Source of the DNA: Pyxidicoccus parkwaysis
GTDB taxonomy: Bacteria > Myxococcota > Myxococcia > Myxococcales > Myxococcaceae
Direction: 5' to 3'
Assembly: GCF_017301735.1 (NCBI RefSeq)
Contig: NZ_CP071090.1
Span: 2,470,001 to 2,534,000 of the forward strand
Length of the DNA stretch: 64,000 nt
The notes beneath the pieces were generated by a model. The model saw only the letters and a list, made by a program, of their open reading frames with translations, was not told the DNA's origin and ran no database searches. Made by a program: the position numbers and the translations under genes. Of this stretch, positions 27,991 to 37,762 are shown piece after piece; positions within the stretch are counted from its first letter, which is position 1; the number at the start of each line of letters is the position of its first letter.

Positions 27991-29319
27991 ATGCGCCTGG
28001 GTGAACTGCTCGTGAAGGAAGGCCTCGTCACGCCCGAGGGAATCGAGGAGGCACTCGAGGCGCAGGTGGTGCACGGCGGGCGGCTCGGGACGAACCTGGT
28101 GGAGCTGGGCCTGTTGTCCGAGCAGGACCTGGCGAAGTCGCTGGGTCAACTGCACAACACGGCCTTTGCGTCCGGGGAGCTGGTGCCGGACCCGAAGGCG
28201 CTCGGGCTGGTGTCGTCGAACCACGCGGACGACAAGGAGTACCTGCCCATGCGGGTGGACGCGACGCGGCTGAGCGTCGCCGTGGTCAACCCGCACGACT
28301 TCGAGACGCTGGACAAGATTGCCTTCAAGACGGGCAAGCGCGTGGTGCCGGTGGTCATCCCCGAGTTCCGGATGAACCAGATGCTGCGGCGCTACTGCAA
28401 GGCGTTCCGGCAGTTGCGCGCCATCGACATGAACGCCATCCGGGTGAGGCCCGCGCCGGGCTCGCCGGAGCTGGCGAAGGCGGACGAGCGGCCGCCTGAC
28501 TTGATGAGCGAGGAGGAGTTCCAGTCCGTCTACGCGCAGGCGCTGCGCGGAGGGGCGGACTACGAAGGCGACCTGGGTGGGGCGGAGGAGGTCATCACCG
28601 GCGTGGAGGTGGTGGAGCCCGCGCCTGTGGTGCCCGTGGCTCCTGTTACGCAGCGGCCGGTGGCGCCGCAGGTGCCGGCGCAGCCGCCGCGGCCGGTGGT
28701 GCCGCCGCAGCCATTCCCGATGACGCCGCCGCCGGTGACGATGGTGCCGCCCGCGCAGCCGCAGCGTCCGGCCGCGCCCGTGGCGGTGGCGCCACCTCCC
28801 GCGGTGCAGCAGCCCCCGGAGCCGCCTCCCACGCCGCTCACCTTCGCGGAGGCGCAGGCGGAGCTGGCGCGCAGCTCGGACCGCGAGGACGTGGCGCGCA
28901 CGGTGCTGCGCTTCGCGCTGGGCAAGTGGAAGCGGAACCTCCTGCTGTCGGTGCAGGGCAGCCTCGTGACGGGCTGGCACGGCATGGGCGCGGGCGTGCG
29001 CGAGGCGGCGGTGCGCCGCATCGGCGTGGCGCTGAGGGAGCAGAGCACCTTCCGGCTCGTGCGGGACACGCGCTCGCACTTCATCGGCCCGGTGAAGCGG
29101 GACGCGGCGATGGGCGTGTTCTACAAGCTGCTGGGTGGAGGCTTCCCGACGACGGCCGTCATCCTCCCGCTGCTGGTGCGCGGCAAGGTGGTGCACCTGC
29201 TCTATGTGGACAACGGGCCGGACCAGCTCACGCCGCCGGATGTCGGTGAGCTGCTCATCCTCTCGCAGAGCGTGGGTCGCTCGTACGAGGCGATGATGCG
29301 GCGGCGCAAGAGCGCGTAG
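27991..29319 (+). CDS. MshEN-domain (putative c-di-GMP-binding) protein with C-terminal GAF-like domain
   Basis: 442 residues from ATG 27991, where the domain itself begins; a longer frame from 27949 is possible. Residues 2-54 contain two RLGxxL-type motifs (RLGELLVKEGLVTPEGIEEA at 2-21 and RLGTNLVELGLLSEQDLAKS at 31-50), the tandem pattern by which MshE/PilB-type N-domains bind c-di-GMP. The rest of the MshEN/GspE-N domain runs to ~150. A Pro/Val/Gln-rich linker (~215-290) follows, and residues ~300-440 look like a GAF domain (LLLSVQGSLVTGWHGMGAGV, LLVRGKVVHLLYVDNG). There is no ATPase domain, so it is not a pilus motor but a stand-alone effector. Confidence 0.82.
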   Translation: MRLGELLVKEGLVTPEGIEEALEAQVVHGGRLGTNLVELGLLSEQDLAKSLGQLHNTAFASGELVPDPKALGLVSSNHADDKEYLPMRVDATRLSVAVVNPHDFETLDKIAFKTGKRVVPVVIPEFRMNQMLRRYCKAFRQLRAIDMNAIRVRPAPGSPELAKADERPPDLMSEEEFQSVYAQALRGGADYEGDLGGAEEVITGVEVVEPAPVVPVAPVTQRPVAPQVPAQPPRPVVPPQPFPMTPPPVTMVPPAQPQRPAAPVAVAPPPAVQQPPEPPPTPLTFAEAQAELARSSDREDVARTVLRFALGKWKRNLLLSVQGSLVTGWHGMGAGVREAAVRRIGVALREQSTFRLVRDTRSHFIGPVKRDAAMGVFYKLLGGGFPTTAVILPLLVRGKVVHLLYVDNGPDQLTPPDVGELLILSQSVGRSYEAMMRRRKSA

Positions 29320-29332
29320 GGCTTGCGTGGAC

Positions 29333-29356
29333 GCCACGTTCGCCGTGCAACGTGGC
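29333..29356. terminator. Hairpin after the MshEN gene
   Basis: GCCACGTT and AACGTGGC form a perfect 8-bp stem with an 8-base loop, 14 bases after the stop. No T-run is present, so it is only a possible terminator. Confidence 0.45.
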
Positions 29357-29464
29357 GGATGCATGGTGCCCTGGTGCGCTCCCTGACAGTCGCCGCCATC
29401 TCTCGGGCGTGTCCGGCTCGAGCCTCATAGGCTTGGGCCCGCCGACAGCGAACGAGGAACCTCC

Positions 29465-31315
<1,851 letters not shown>

Positions 31316-31342
31316 CCCCGCGCCGCGTGTCCCGGCGCGGGG
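31316..31342. terminator. Bidirectional hairpin between convergent genes
   Basis: CCCCGCGCCG and CGGCGCGGGG form a perfect 10-bp stem with a 7-base loop. It sits directly after the hybrid kinase stop and 12 bases from the end of the convergent kinase-like gene. It is very GC-rich with no T-run. Confidence 0.6.
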
Positions 31343-31354
31343 CCACTCGAAGGC

Positions 31355-33550
31355 TCACTCCTCGGAGGGCGCCTCGAAGTCCACGTCGAACGCGACGCGC
31401 TGGCCGGGCTCGAGCTTGAACGTCCGCTGCCAGCGCGAGTTGTTCACCACGACCAGGAGCTGGTGCGTGCCCTCGTAGAGGTCCAGCTCCTCGACCGGAG
31501 CGGCGCCCACGAGGCGACCGTCGATGGTGACGATGGCTCCCTTCGGCGCGCGCACGGTGGCGAAGCCCTTGTTCAGGAAGAACTGCTGCGCGGTACGGCC
31601 ACCCGCCGGCACGGTGATGGTGCGAGTCACCTGGATGCCGAGCACCGGGTTGCTCAGCGTCAGCACATGCCGGCCCGCGGGCACGGACGCGGAGAGCGGC
31701 GTACGTCCCAGGTACTGCCCCGGAATGGACGCCTCCACGCGCGGCTCCACGGTGAGGTCGAGCATCCCCATCGGAATGCCCGCGTCGACCACACGCACTT
31801 CGGCTGTCGCGCCCGCATCGGCGACGGCATCCAGGGGCGACACGGATGCAACACCCGCGTCGACCTCAGCCTCGATGTTGGAGGGCAGCCGCTTCAGCAC
31901 CACCGCCGCCGCGCCGAGCGTCAGCACGAGTCCGAAGACCACCAGCCCCATCCAAGCCCGTGACGGCTTCGCGCCGGCCGCAGCGGGAACAGGAACCGCC
32001 GCCGGCTGGGCGCCAGCACCAGGAGCCGCGCCAATGGAGGCAGGAGCCACCGTTCCATTCGAACCGGTCGTGCTCGCACCAGAGGCAGTCGCAGCCGGTG
32101 CGGGGGCTCCACCCGGCACCTGTGCGTGAGAGCCACTCGCCGGCCCCTGCGCGGTTGCATTCGGAAGCTGAGCGTAGGACCCACTGGTCGGGCCTTGCGC
32201 GGCCGTGCTCGGAATCTGCGCATGAGAGCCACTGGCCGGGCCCTGCGCGGCAGCACTCGGAATCTGCGCATGAGAGCCGCTGGCCGGGCCCTGCGCGGCA
32301 GCTCCCGAGACCTGAGCGTGAGAGCCAGTGGACGGGCCTTGCGCGCTGTTGCTCGGGACCTGCGCGTGAGAACCGGTAGTCGGCCCCTGCGCTGCGGCGC
32401 CCGGAACCTGCGCGTGAGAACCGGTGGACGGACCCGCACTCGCGGACGCCGCCTGCGCATCCGCACCTTCGGGTCCCGTCGAGCTCAGATTCACCGGCCC
32501 CGAAACAGAGAGCTGTCCCGGCAGTACCGGCCACTTCGCCGGCAACGCGCCCGGAGGCAGCGCCCCACGGGCCAGGAACTCCGCCACCACCGGCGGAGAC
32601 ATGCCGGCCTTCTGCATCACTTCCGCGATGCCCGTCTCAATCACCCGGCGCCGAGCCGCCCGCGCCTCGTGCTCGGGCGGGAAGTACTTCGCCATGAACT
32701 CGGCGAACTGCGCGTGCGTGGGCAGCGTTCCCACCGCCTCCACCAGCGCCTCGCGGAACGCGAGCGCCGTCGGATACCGGTCATACGCGCGCTTCGTCGT
32801 CGCCTTGCGCACCACCGCATCAATCTTCAGCGGCACGTCCTGCGGCAGCGGCGGCAGCGAGCGGTTCAGCACCGCCTTGTCCGGGTCCGCCGTCTCCTTG
32901 AACGGCATCTTCCCCGACAGGCTCTCGTGCAGCACGAGCCCCAGCAGGAACACGTCCGACTGCACGTTGACGGCATCGCGCCCACCCAGCAACTGCTCCG
33001 GAGCGCTGTACTTCCGCCGGTTCTTCACCCGCTTGCCATCGCGCTCACGCGGGGCCACGCCGAGCGCGCCGTACCCCGTCACCTTCGTCACGCCGCCGAA
33101 GGAGAGCATCAGCGTCTCCGGGCGGACGTCGCCGTGCACCAGCGGAGTGCCGTCGTCATTGCCCGCGACGTGCGCGTAGTGCAGGCCCATCGCCGCGTCA
33201 GCGACGACGAGCGCCGCGAACTGCGGTGGCAGGCGGGGATGTGCCTCCAACAGTCGGCGCAGGGGCTCGCCGTCGGCGAACTCGGTGACGCGCGCCACGC
33301 CGCCGTCCTGGAGGGCCAGGCCGTGGACGCGGAGGATGTTGGGGTGCTCGAAGACGAGCGCGCGCGCGGTTTCGCGCTGCAGCCTCGCCGTCATCTCCGG
33401 GTTCTGCGCAATCTCCTGTGGCGCCCAGATGAGCACCACGGGGCGGGGGGGCGCGCCGTCCTCCAGGGCCAGCCCGAGGAAGGCTCGCGAGCCTTCCCCC
33501 GCCAGCAGGGGACCGAGGGACTGATAACGGACCGAACTCATACGCCCCAT
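31355..33550 (-). CDS. Membrane-anchored Ser/Thr protein kinase homologue, likely pseudokinase, with tandem repeats and PEGA domains
   Basis: 731 residues. Residues 10-285 follow the bacterial Hanks-kinase fold, but key residues are replaced. The VAIK lysine position is Trp42 (VVLIW), the catalytic loop is HGDVRPET (139-146; Asp141 retained, Lys to Arg, Asn to Thr), and DFG is GYG (159-161). ATP/Mg use is therefore doubtful. Seven 16-residue repeats of the type AQGPxxGSHAQxPxxA lie before a transmembrane helix (AWMGLVVFGLVLTLGAAAVV). The C-terminal part has PEGA-like units (GMLDLTVEPRVEASIPGQYL, GFATVRAPKGAIVTIDGRLV). It probably acts as a binding or scaffold protein. ATG 33550 is used; ATG 33541 is also possible. 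Confidence 0.85.
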   Translation of the reverse strand: MGRMSSVRYQSLGPLLAGEGSRAFLGLALEDGAPPRPVVLIWAPQEIAQNPEMTARLQRETARALVFEHPNILRVHGLALQDGGVARVTEFADGEPLRRLLEAHPRLPPQFAALVVADAAMGLHYAHVAGNDDGTPLVHGDVRPETLMLSFGGVTKVTGYGALGVAPRERDGKRVKNRRKYSAPEQLLGGRDAVNVQSDVFLLGLVLHESLSGKMPFKETADPDKAVLNRSLPPLPQDVPLKIDAVVRKATTKRAYDRYPTALAFREALVEAVGTLPTHAQFAEFMAKYFPPEHEARAARRRVIETGIAEVMQKAGMSPPVVAEFLARGALPPGALPAKWPVLPGQLSVSGPVNLSSTGPEGADAQAASASAGPSTGSHAQVPGAAAQGPTTGSHAQVPSNSAQGPSTGSHAQVSGAAAQGPASGSHAQIPSAAAQGPASGSHAQIPSTAAQGPTSGSYAQLPNATAQGPASGSHAQVPGGAPAPAATASGASTTGSNGTVAPASIGAAPGAGAQPAAVPVPAAAGAKPSRAWMGLVVFGLVLTLGAAAVVLKRLPSNIEAEVDAGVASVSPLDAVADAGATAEVRVVDAGIPMGMLDLTVEPRVEASIPGQYLGRTPLSASVPAGRHVLTLSNPVLGIQVTRTITVPAGGRTAQQFFLNKGFATVRAPKGAIVTIDGRLVGAAPVEELDLYEGTHQLLVVVNNSRWQRTFKLEPGQRVAFDVDFEAPSEE
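32105..32440 (-). repeat. Seven 48-bp in-frame tandem repeats inside the pseudokinase gene
   Basis: Seven consecutive 16-codon units encode the consensus AQGPxxGSHAQxPxxA, ending with a GGA unit. Variation is mostly at positions 5-6 and 12-16, and one unit has GSYAQL. The array forms the flexible juxtamembrane linker. Its regularity suggests unit number may vary between strains. Confidence 0.9.
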
Positions 33551-33610
33551 GCTAGTTCGAGACGCACGAGTCCAGAAATCCCGGACCCTCAGTCACCTGG
33601 CCGATGCACC

Positions 33611-34954
33611 CTAGAGGCTCTGCCCCTGCTGCTCGAAGGGCAGCGTGATGTGGTACCCGTACCGGCCCCGCTTCACGAGCAGCAACACGCTCCGTCCGCG
33701 TCGCGCCGTCAGCAGCACCTCCTTGAAGGCCTCCGCCGTGGGCACCGGCTGGTTGTTCACCCGGAGGATGATGTCCCCCGGCTCCAGCCCCACCTCGGCC
33801 GCCGCCGAGTCCGGCCGAACGCCCGATACCGCCAGCACGCCCTTCACCTCCTTCACTCGCAGTCCCAGCCGCTCCCACGCCAGCCCTTCGACCATCCGGG
33901 CGGGGAACTCCACCGGCGTCACCTGCACCGTCCGTGTGCCGCCATCCCGGAAGAGTACGACGGGAAAGGACGAGCGAGCCGGGTAGCCGCGAACGCGGGT
34001 CTCGAAGTCTTCCGCATCCTGGATACGGGAGCCACCCAGTTCCGCGACGACGTCCCCGCGCTTCACGCCGGCCTGGGCCGCGGGGCTGCCGGGCTCCACG
34101 CTCGTCACCAGCGCGCCATAGGAGCGGTCCCACCCGAGCTGCCTAGCCACGCGCGGCTGCAGGTCCATCGTGTCGATGCCCACCCACGCCGGCCGCACCT
34201 TCCCGAAGCGCGTGAGCTCGTCGACGATGCGCCGCACCTTGTCCGCGGGAATCGCGAAGCCGATGCCCTGCGCGCCGCCGCCGAAGATGGCGGTGTTGAT
34301 GCCGATGATTTCCCCATCCACGTTGAGCAGCGGCCCGCCCGAGTTGCCCGGGTTGATGGCCGCGTCCGTCTGGATGAAGTCGTTGTAGACGCGGTCATCC
34401 GCGCGGAACGTCCGCCCCGTGGCGGAGACCACGCCCGCCGTCACCGTCTTGCTCAGGCCGAAGGGGCTGCCAATCGCAACCACCGTCTCGCCAATCATCA
34501 AGTCCGAGCTGGTGCCCAGCTTCGCCGTGGGCAGCGGCTCGCGTGCATTCACCTTCAGCACCGCGAGGTCATTGGCCGCGTCGCTGCCAATCACCTCCGC
34601 GTCGAACGAGCGCCCATCCGCCAGCACCACGTGAATCGCCGAGGCCCCGCGGATGACGTGGTCATTGGTGACGATGGTGCCGGACGCGTCGATGATGGCG
34701 CCGCTGCCCAGGCCCTCGATTTTCTGCCGCTCCTGCTCGCCGCCCATGCCGCCGAAGAACTCCTCCAGCGGGGAGCGCCGGCCGCGGAAGCGCGACTCCA
34801 CCTCCTGCTCGGTGCCGATGTAGACGACGGCCGGGGACACCTTCTGCACCACCTCGACGATGGCGTCCCGGCGCCGGGCCAGGTCCGCGCTCGCGCTACC
34901 CGAGGCCAGCAGGGCCACCACCAGCAGGCTCCACCTCAAGACTCCAGGCTTCAT
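33611..34954 (-). CDS. htrA: HtrA/DegP-family periplasmic serine protease with two PDZ domains
   Basis: 447 residues. A signal peptide (MKPGVLRWSLLVVALLASGS) leads to a trypsin-like domain with the catalytic triad His99 (TNDHVIRG), Asp129 (ANDLAVLK) and Ser205 (GNSGGPLLN). Two PDZ domains follow (~255-345, ~355-440; GSPAAQAGVKRGDVVAELGG and SAAAEVGLEPGDIILRVNNQ). DegP/DegQ enzymes degrade or refold misfolded envelope proteins. ATG 34954 has GGAGG 6-7 bases upstream; longer frames are rejected because they delay the signal peptide. Its start is 249 bases from a divergent regulator gene. Confidence 0.93.
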   Translation of the reverse strand: MKPGVLRWSLLVVALLASGSASADLARRRDAIVEVVQKVSPAVVYIGTEQEVESRFRGRRSPLEEFFGGMGGEQERQKIEGLGSGAIIDASGTIVTNDHVIRGASAIHVVLADGRSFDAEVIGSDAANDLAVLKVNAREPLPTAKLGTSSDLMIGETVVAIGSPFGLSKTVTAGVVSATGRTFRADDRVYNDFIQTDAAINPGNSGGPLLNVDGEIIGINTAIFGGGAQGIGFAIPADKVRRIVDELTRFGKVRPAWVGIDTMDLQPRVARQLGWDRSYGALVTSVEPGSPAAQAGVKRGDVVAELGGSRIQDAEDFETRVRGYPARSSFPVVLFRDGGTRTVQVTPVEFPARMVEGLAWERLGLRVKEVKGVLAVSGVRPDSAAAEVGLEPGDIILRVNNQPVPTAEAFKEVLLTARRGRSVLLLVKRGRYGYHITLPFEQQGQSL

Positions 34955-35203
34955 TCCAACCCTCCGTGCGCCACCAGGGAATGTCGGACGGGTGACAACC
35001 CGATTGTCGGGAAGGCCGCAGCGCAGCTCCCGGTCTCTGGTGGCGGTGCGCCGCTCTTCATAGATCAGTCCGCTCATCCGTGAACGATTGCATCTCCAGG
35101 ATGCACGCGCTCGCCCCGGTGGTCATGCGCCATGGGGGGAGGTCGTTATCCTGGCAGCGCGCCGTCACATCGAGGCGCGCTGGTGCCGAGGGAGTGGAAG
35201 CGT

Positions 35204-36217
35204 ATGAGTCTCGTCCTGGTCGCGGACGATGAGCCTGCGGTGTTGGAGGTCCTCAGTCAGGTGGTGGAGGACCTGGGCCACGACGTCCTGAGGGCGCGAG
35301 ACGGCGAGGAAGCACTCGGGCTCGCGAGGGCTCGCCGGCCGCAGCTCGTGGTGACGGACCACATGATGCCGCGCCTGTCCGGCGTGGAGTTGTGCCGCCG
35401 GCTGAAGCAGGACGCGCAGCTCAAGGACGTGCCCATCATCCTCTTGAGCGCGGTGCTCCCGCAGGGCGCGCCGGAAGCCTCGGCCTTCCTCCACAAGCCC
35501 TTCGAAATCACCGACTTCGAGTCGGTCATCCGCCAGTCGCTCGCCTCGGCGCCGCGCCCGGAGCCCGTGGAAGCGGGCTCGCCGGTGGAGGTGCTGGGGC
35601 AGTGGGTGGCGGCGACGCTCCAGGGCCCGCTGGACACGGCGCGCGCGCAGCTCCGGCGGTTGGAGTCGCAGCCCGACGTGGACCGCGCGGCGCTGGCGTC
35701 GCTGGACGCACAGCTCCAGTCCCTGGAGGCGCTGGGGCGCACGCTGAAGGACGTGACACGGCTGGCGGCGGGCGGCGTGGCGCTCAAGCAGGAGGAGGGG
35801 GACCTTGCGCAGCACCTTCGCGGCGCGGTGGCCGCGTGGAGGGTGCACGCGCCGATGACGCTGGTAGCGCCGTCAGAGCCGGTGCCCGTGCGCTTCGACC
35901 CGGAGCGCATCCGTCAGGTGCTCGACGCGCTGCTGTCCCACGCGGTGCAGCAGGACGGCGGCCGGGGCGAGGTGACGGTGGAGCTACAGGCTTCGCACTC
36001 GTCGGTGACGGTGCAGGTGAAGGACACGGGGCCCGGGTTCGAGGAGGACGAGGTGCTCCGGCTCTTCACGCCCTTCCAACCGGGGCCTGTGGGTGCGGCG
36101 GGCCCGGGGCTCTACGTAGCCTCGGAGCTGGCGCGCCTGCACGGCGGCGCACTGTCCGCCGTGTCGCGTCCGGGGCATGGCTCCACATTCAGCCTACATT
36201 TGCCCCGTGGCGGGTGA
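35204..36217 (+). CDS. Response regulator with HATPase domain lacking the phosphoacceptor His
   Basis: 337 residues. REC domain (LVLVADDEPAVLEVLSQVVE; Asp52 in VTDHMMPRLSGVEL; FLHKPFEITDF), then a DHp-like helical region (~130-190) where the usual SHELRTP is replaced by ATLQGPLDTA, so no phosphoacceptor His is present. The C-terminal HATPase domain has DTGPGFEEDEVLRLFTPFQ and GPGLYVASELARLHGG. It may bind ATP or act as a competitor or scaffold. ATG 35204 has GGAG/GGAAG 4-9 bases upstream. The stop lies 8 bases before the left repeat of the AT-rich island, so this is the last native gene on that side. Confidence 0.85.
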   Translation: MSLVLVADDEPAVLEVLSQVVEDLGHDVLRARDGEEALGLARARRPQLVVTDHMMPRLSGVELCRRLKQDAQLKDVPIILLSAVLPQGAPEASAFLHKPFEITDFESVIRQSLASAPRPEPVEAGSPVEVLGQWVAATLQGPLDTARAQLRRLESQPDVDRAALASLDAQLQSLEALGRTLKDVTRLAAGGVALKQEEGDLAQHLRGAVAAWRVHAPMTLVAPSEPVPVRFDPERIRQVLDALLSHAVQQDGGRGEVTVELQASHSSVTVQVKDTGPGFEEDEVLRLFTPFQPGPVGAAGPGLYVASELARLHGGALSAVSRPGHGSTFSLHLPRGG

Positions 36218-36225
36218 TGCATGGC

Positions 36226-36248
36226 TCAGGCCTTCTGCGATTTCAGCA
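36226..36248. repeat. Left att-like direct repeat of speB 3' end
   Basis: This 23-base segment differs at one position from 39074-39096, which is the 3' end of speB (minus strand, encoding LKSQKA and its stop). It also reads LKSQKA-stop here. It borders the AT-richer island and fits an attachment-site duplication. Confidence 0.7.
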
Positions 36249-36333
36249 ACTTCTTCAGGCACGCTCAGTTCGGGCAGTCGACTCAGCACCTCCTGGCGCC
36301 AAGCGCAAGAATGCCCATGGAATCCAAATACTA

Positions 36334-36987
36334 TCAGGCCGACACAAAAATCTTCTCCGGAAGCAAATAGGCAGAGAGCGGCCCCCCATTCGTTCCACAC
36401 CCAGTATCAAGGCAAACAAAATTCGCCCTCACAAACGGAGCGCCTGCTCTCTGAACGTAGTGACCACAAACCAAGAGCTTGCCGATATCAAAATCAGCCA
36501 AAAACAGCTCGGGGTGCGATCCCAACACGACGTCCTTAACATCTCGCGAAGCAGGCCGCGCAAGCGAGATCCCAGCATGCGTCACGAGAATCTCGTCGCT
36601 CTCAAAAAATGGCTTCGCGCCCTCAATCAGGAGCCTATGTCCATCAGGGAAGCAATCAACGAACTGTCGATGCACATCGCCATACGCGGATCCAACATAA
36701 GACCGAATTGTCGAGATTCCACCATTGACGGCAAATCTGACAAAGTTGCCGGTGCGCAAATAATCCAAAAGCAAGAGCTCGTGATTTCCGAGCAGCAAAT
36801 GGATTTCGAGTCCAGCGTCTTTAAGGCTTGAGAGTTGCTCAAGTACTCCACGGCTATCTGGGCCTCGATTTACTAGGTCCCCCGTAAACACAAGACGACG
36901 CCCTTGCAGCTCATGCCTCGCCAGGAGCGAGCTCAACCGAGAAGAGTCGCCATGAACGTCACCAACGATGGCACACCTTGTCATCAT
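36334..36987 (-). CDS. PPP-superfamily metallophosphoesterase
   Basis: 217 residues carrying the full PPP/calcineurin-like signature: GDVHG (Asp10, His12), GDLVNRG (Asp37, Arg41) and LLGNHE (Asn68, His69), plus later THAG and CGH metal-binding histidines. Size and motifs match the bacterial PrpA/PrpE/ApaH-like group, which act on phosphoproteins or dinucleoside polyphosphates. ATG 36987 (MMTRCAIVGDVHG) is 4 bases after the stop of the upstream nucleotidyltransferase gene, with GGGG ~9 bases before it inside that gene. It is the last gene of the island operon. With a nucleotidyltransferase beside it, a role in reversing nucleotide transfer or breaking down a nucleotide signal is a reasonable but untested inference. 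Confidence 0.88.
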   Translation of the reverse strand: MMTRCAIVGDVHGDSSRLSSLLARHELQGRRLVFTGDLVNRGPDSRGVLEQLSSLKDAGLEIHLLLGNHELLLLDYLRTGNFVRFAVNGGISTIRSYVGSAYGDVHRQFVDCFPDGHRLLIEGAKPFFESDEILVTHAGISLARPASRDVKDVVLGSHPELFLADFDIGKLLVCGHYVQRAGAPFVRANFVCLDTGCGTNGGPLSAYLLPEKIFVSA

Positions 36988-36991
36988 GACG

Positions 36992-37762
36992 TTATACCCC
37001 AATGGTTTGAGCGAACTCCTCATAGGGAAGGGGCGCCTCGGACTCATTGAGCAAACGCAACCCCAGAACCACAGTGAGTTCGGAGATACCTAGTGAGTTG
37101 ACAATCAGTGCTTCAATCGAGCCAAATGGATTGCGACTCTCCGCGCCGCAGTATTCAGCAATCAGGTCTCGCGCTTGGCGATAGGCCGCAGGGTTGGGGC
37201 CGTAATTTGAACGTATTTTGTGGACCTTTATTATGCGGCCATCTTCGAGATGGGCTGCAACCTTTGGCAGGGAGAAACCGGTTTCTCCTCTGTCATGCGC
37301 AAGTGAATACACGAGTGACCGAAGCAGGTTATCTGCAAGAGAATGAAGGCCGCTCCAGCGGAGACGATACGTGGTGTCATCAACATCCAGGAGAGCGGCC
37401 GTCTTGCACACATCCGCTCGAAAACTGGCGTAAGTGGATGGGGCACGAAAATGCAGCTTCAGTTCCTCCACAATCCCTTCCAAATCGGAAATGGGCACAC
37501 TCTCTTTCAGAATGTGATGGACGAAAAGGCTTCCACGACCAGCCATCGTGAGCAGGTGGTCCTTTGTGTATACCGAGAAATTGAACGCTCCATCCCGATA
37601 TGATGGCCTCTGAGTTCGGACCACTTGTAGAACATCTACATCGGAATCTGCTTGTGGGTCGCCGCGAGCGTAACTCCCAAATAGAAGCAGGGCAATGTAA
37701 TCACCATCAACCCGGCGCATGGCTTGCGCTATTGCATCCTCTTGAGACATAAGCGCATTCAT
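36992..37762 (-). CDS. Nucleotidyltransferase-domain protein
   Basis: 256 residues. The N-terminus has the polymerase-beta-type nucleotidyltransferase motif LLLFGSYARGDPQADSDVDV (Gly29-Ser30, Asp41, Asp43), as in MNT/KNTase-like proteins. The remaining ~180 residues are helical and unassigned (LRWSGLHSLADNLLRSLVYS). It lacks features I would expect of a CD-NTase beyond the core motif. Such enzymes transfer AMP or another nucleotide to a small molecule, protein or RNA. It is coupled to the upstream membrane-protein gene by an ATGA overlap (37762-37759). ATG 37750 (MSQEDAIA) is an alternative start. Base composition is much more AT-rich than the chromosome's. Confidence 0.88.
   Translation of the reverse strand: MNALMSQEDAIAQAMRRVDGDYIALLLFGSYARGDPQADSDVDVLQVVRTQRPSYRDGAFNFSVYTKDHLLTMAGRGSLFVHHILKESVPISDLEGIVEELKLHFRAPSTYASFRADVCKTAALLDVDDTTYRLRWSGLHSLADNLLRSLVYSLAHDRGETGFSLPKVAAHLEDGRIIKVHKIRSNYGPNPAAYRQARDLIAEYCGAESRNPFGSIEALIVNSLGISELTVVLGLRLLNESEAPLPYEEFAQTIGV

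Noticed and set aside
36992-37762. CD-NTase of a CBASS system.
   Set aside because: Only the generic GS...DxD nucleotidyltransferase core is visible; neighbours (PPP phosphoesterase, pentapeptide protein) are not standard CBASS parts and no Cap2/Cap3 genes are present.
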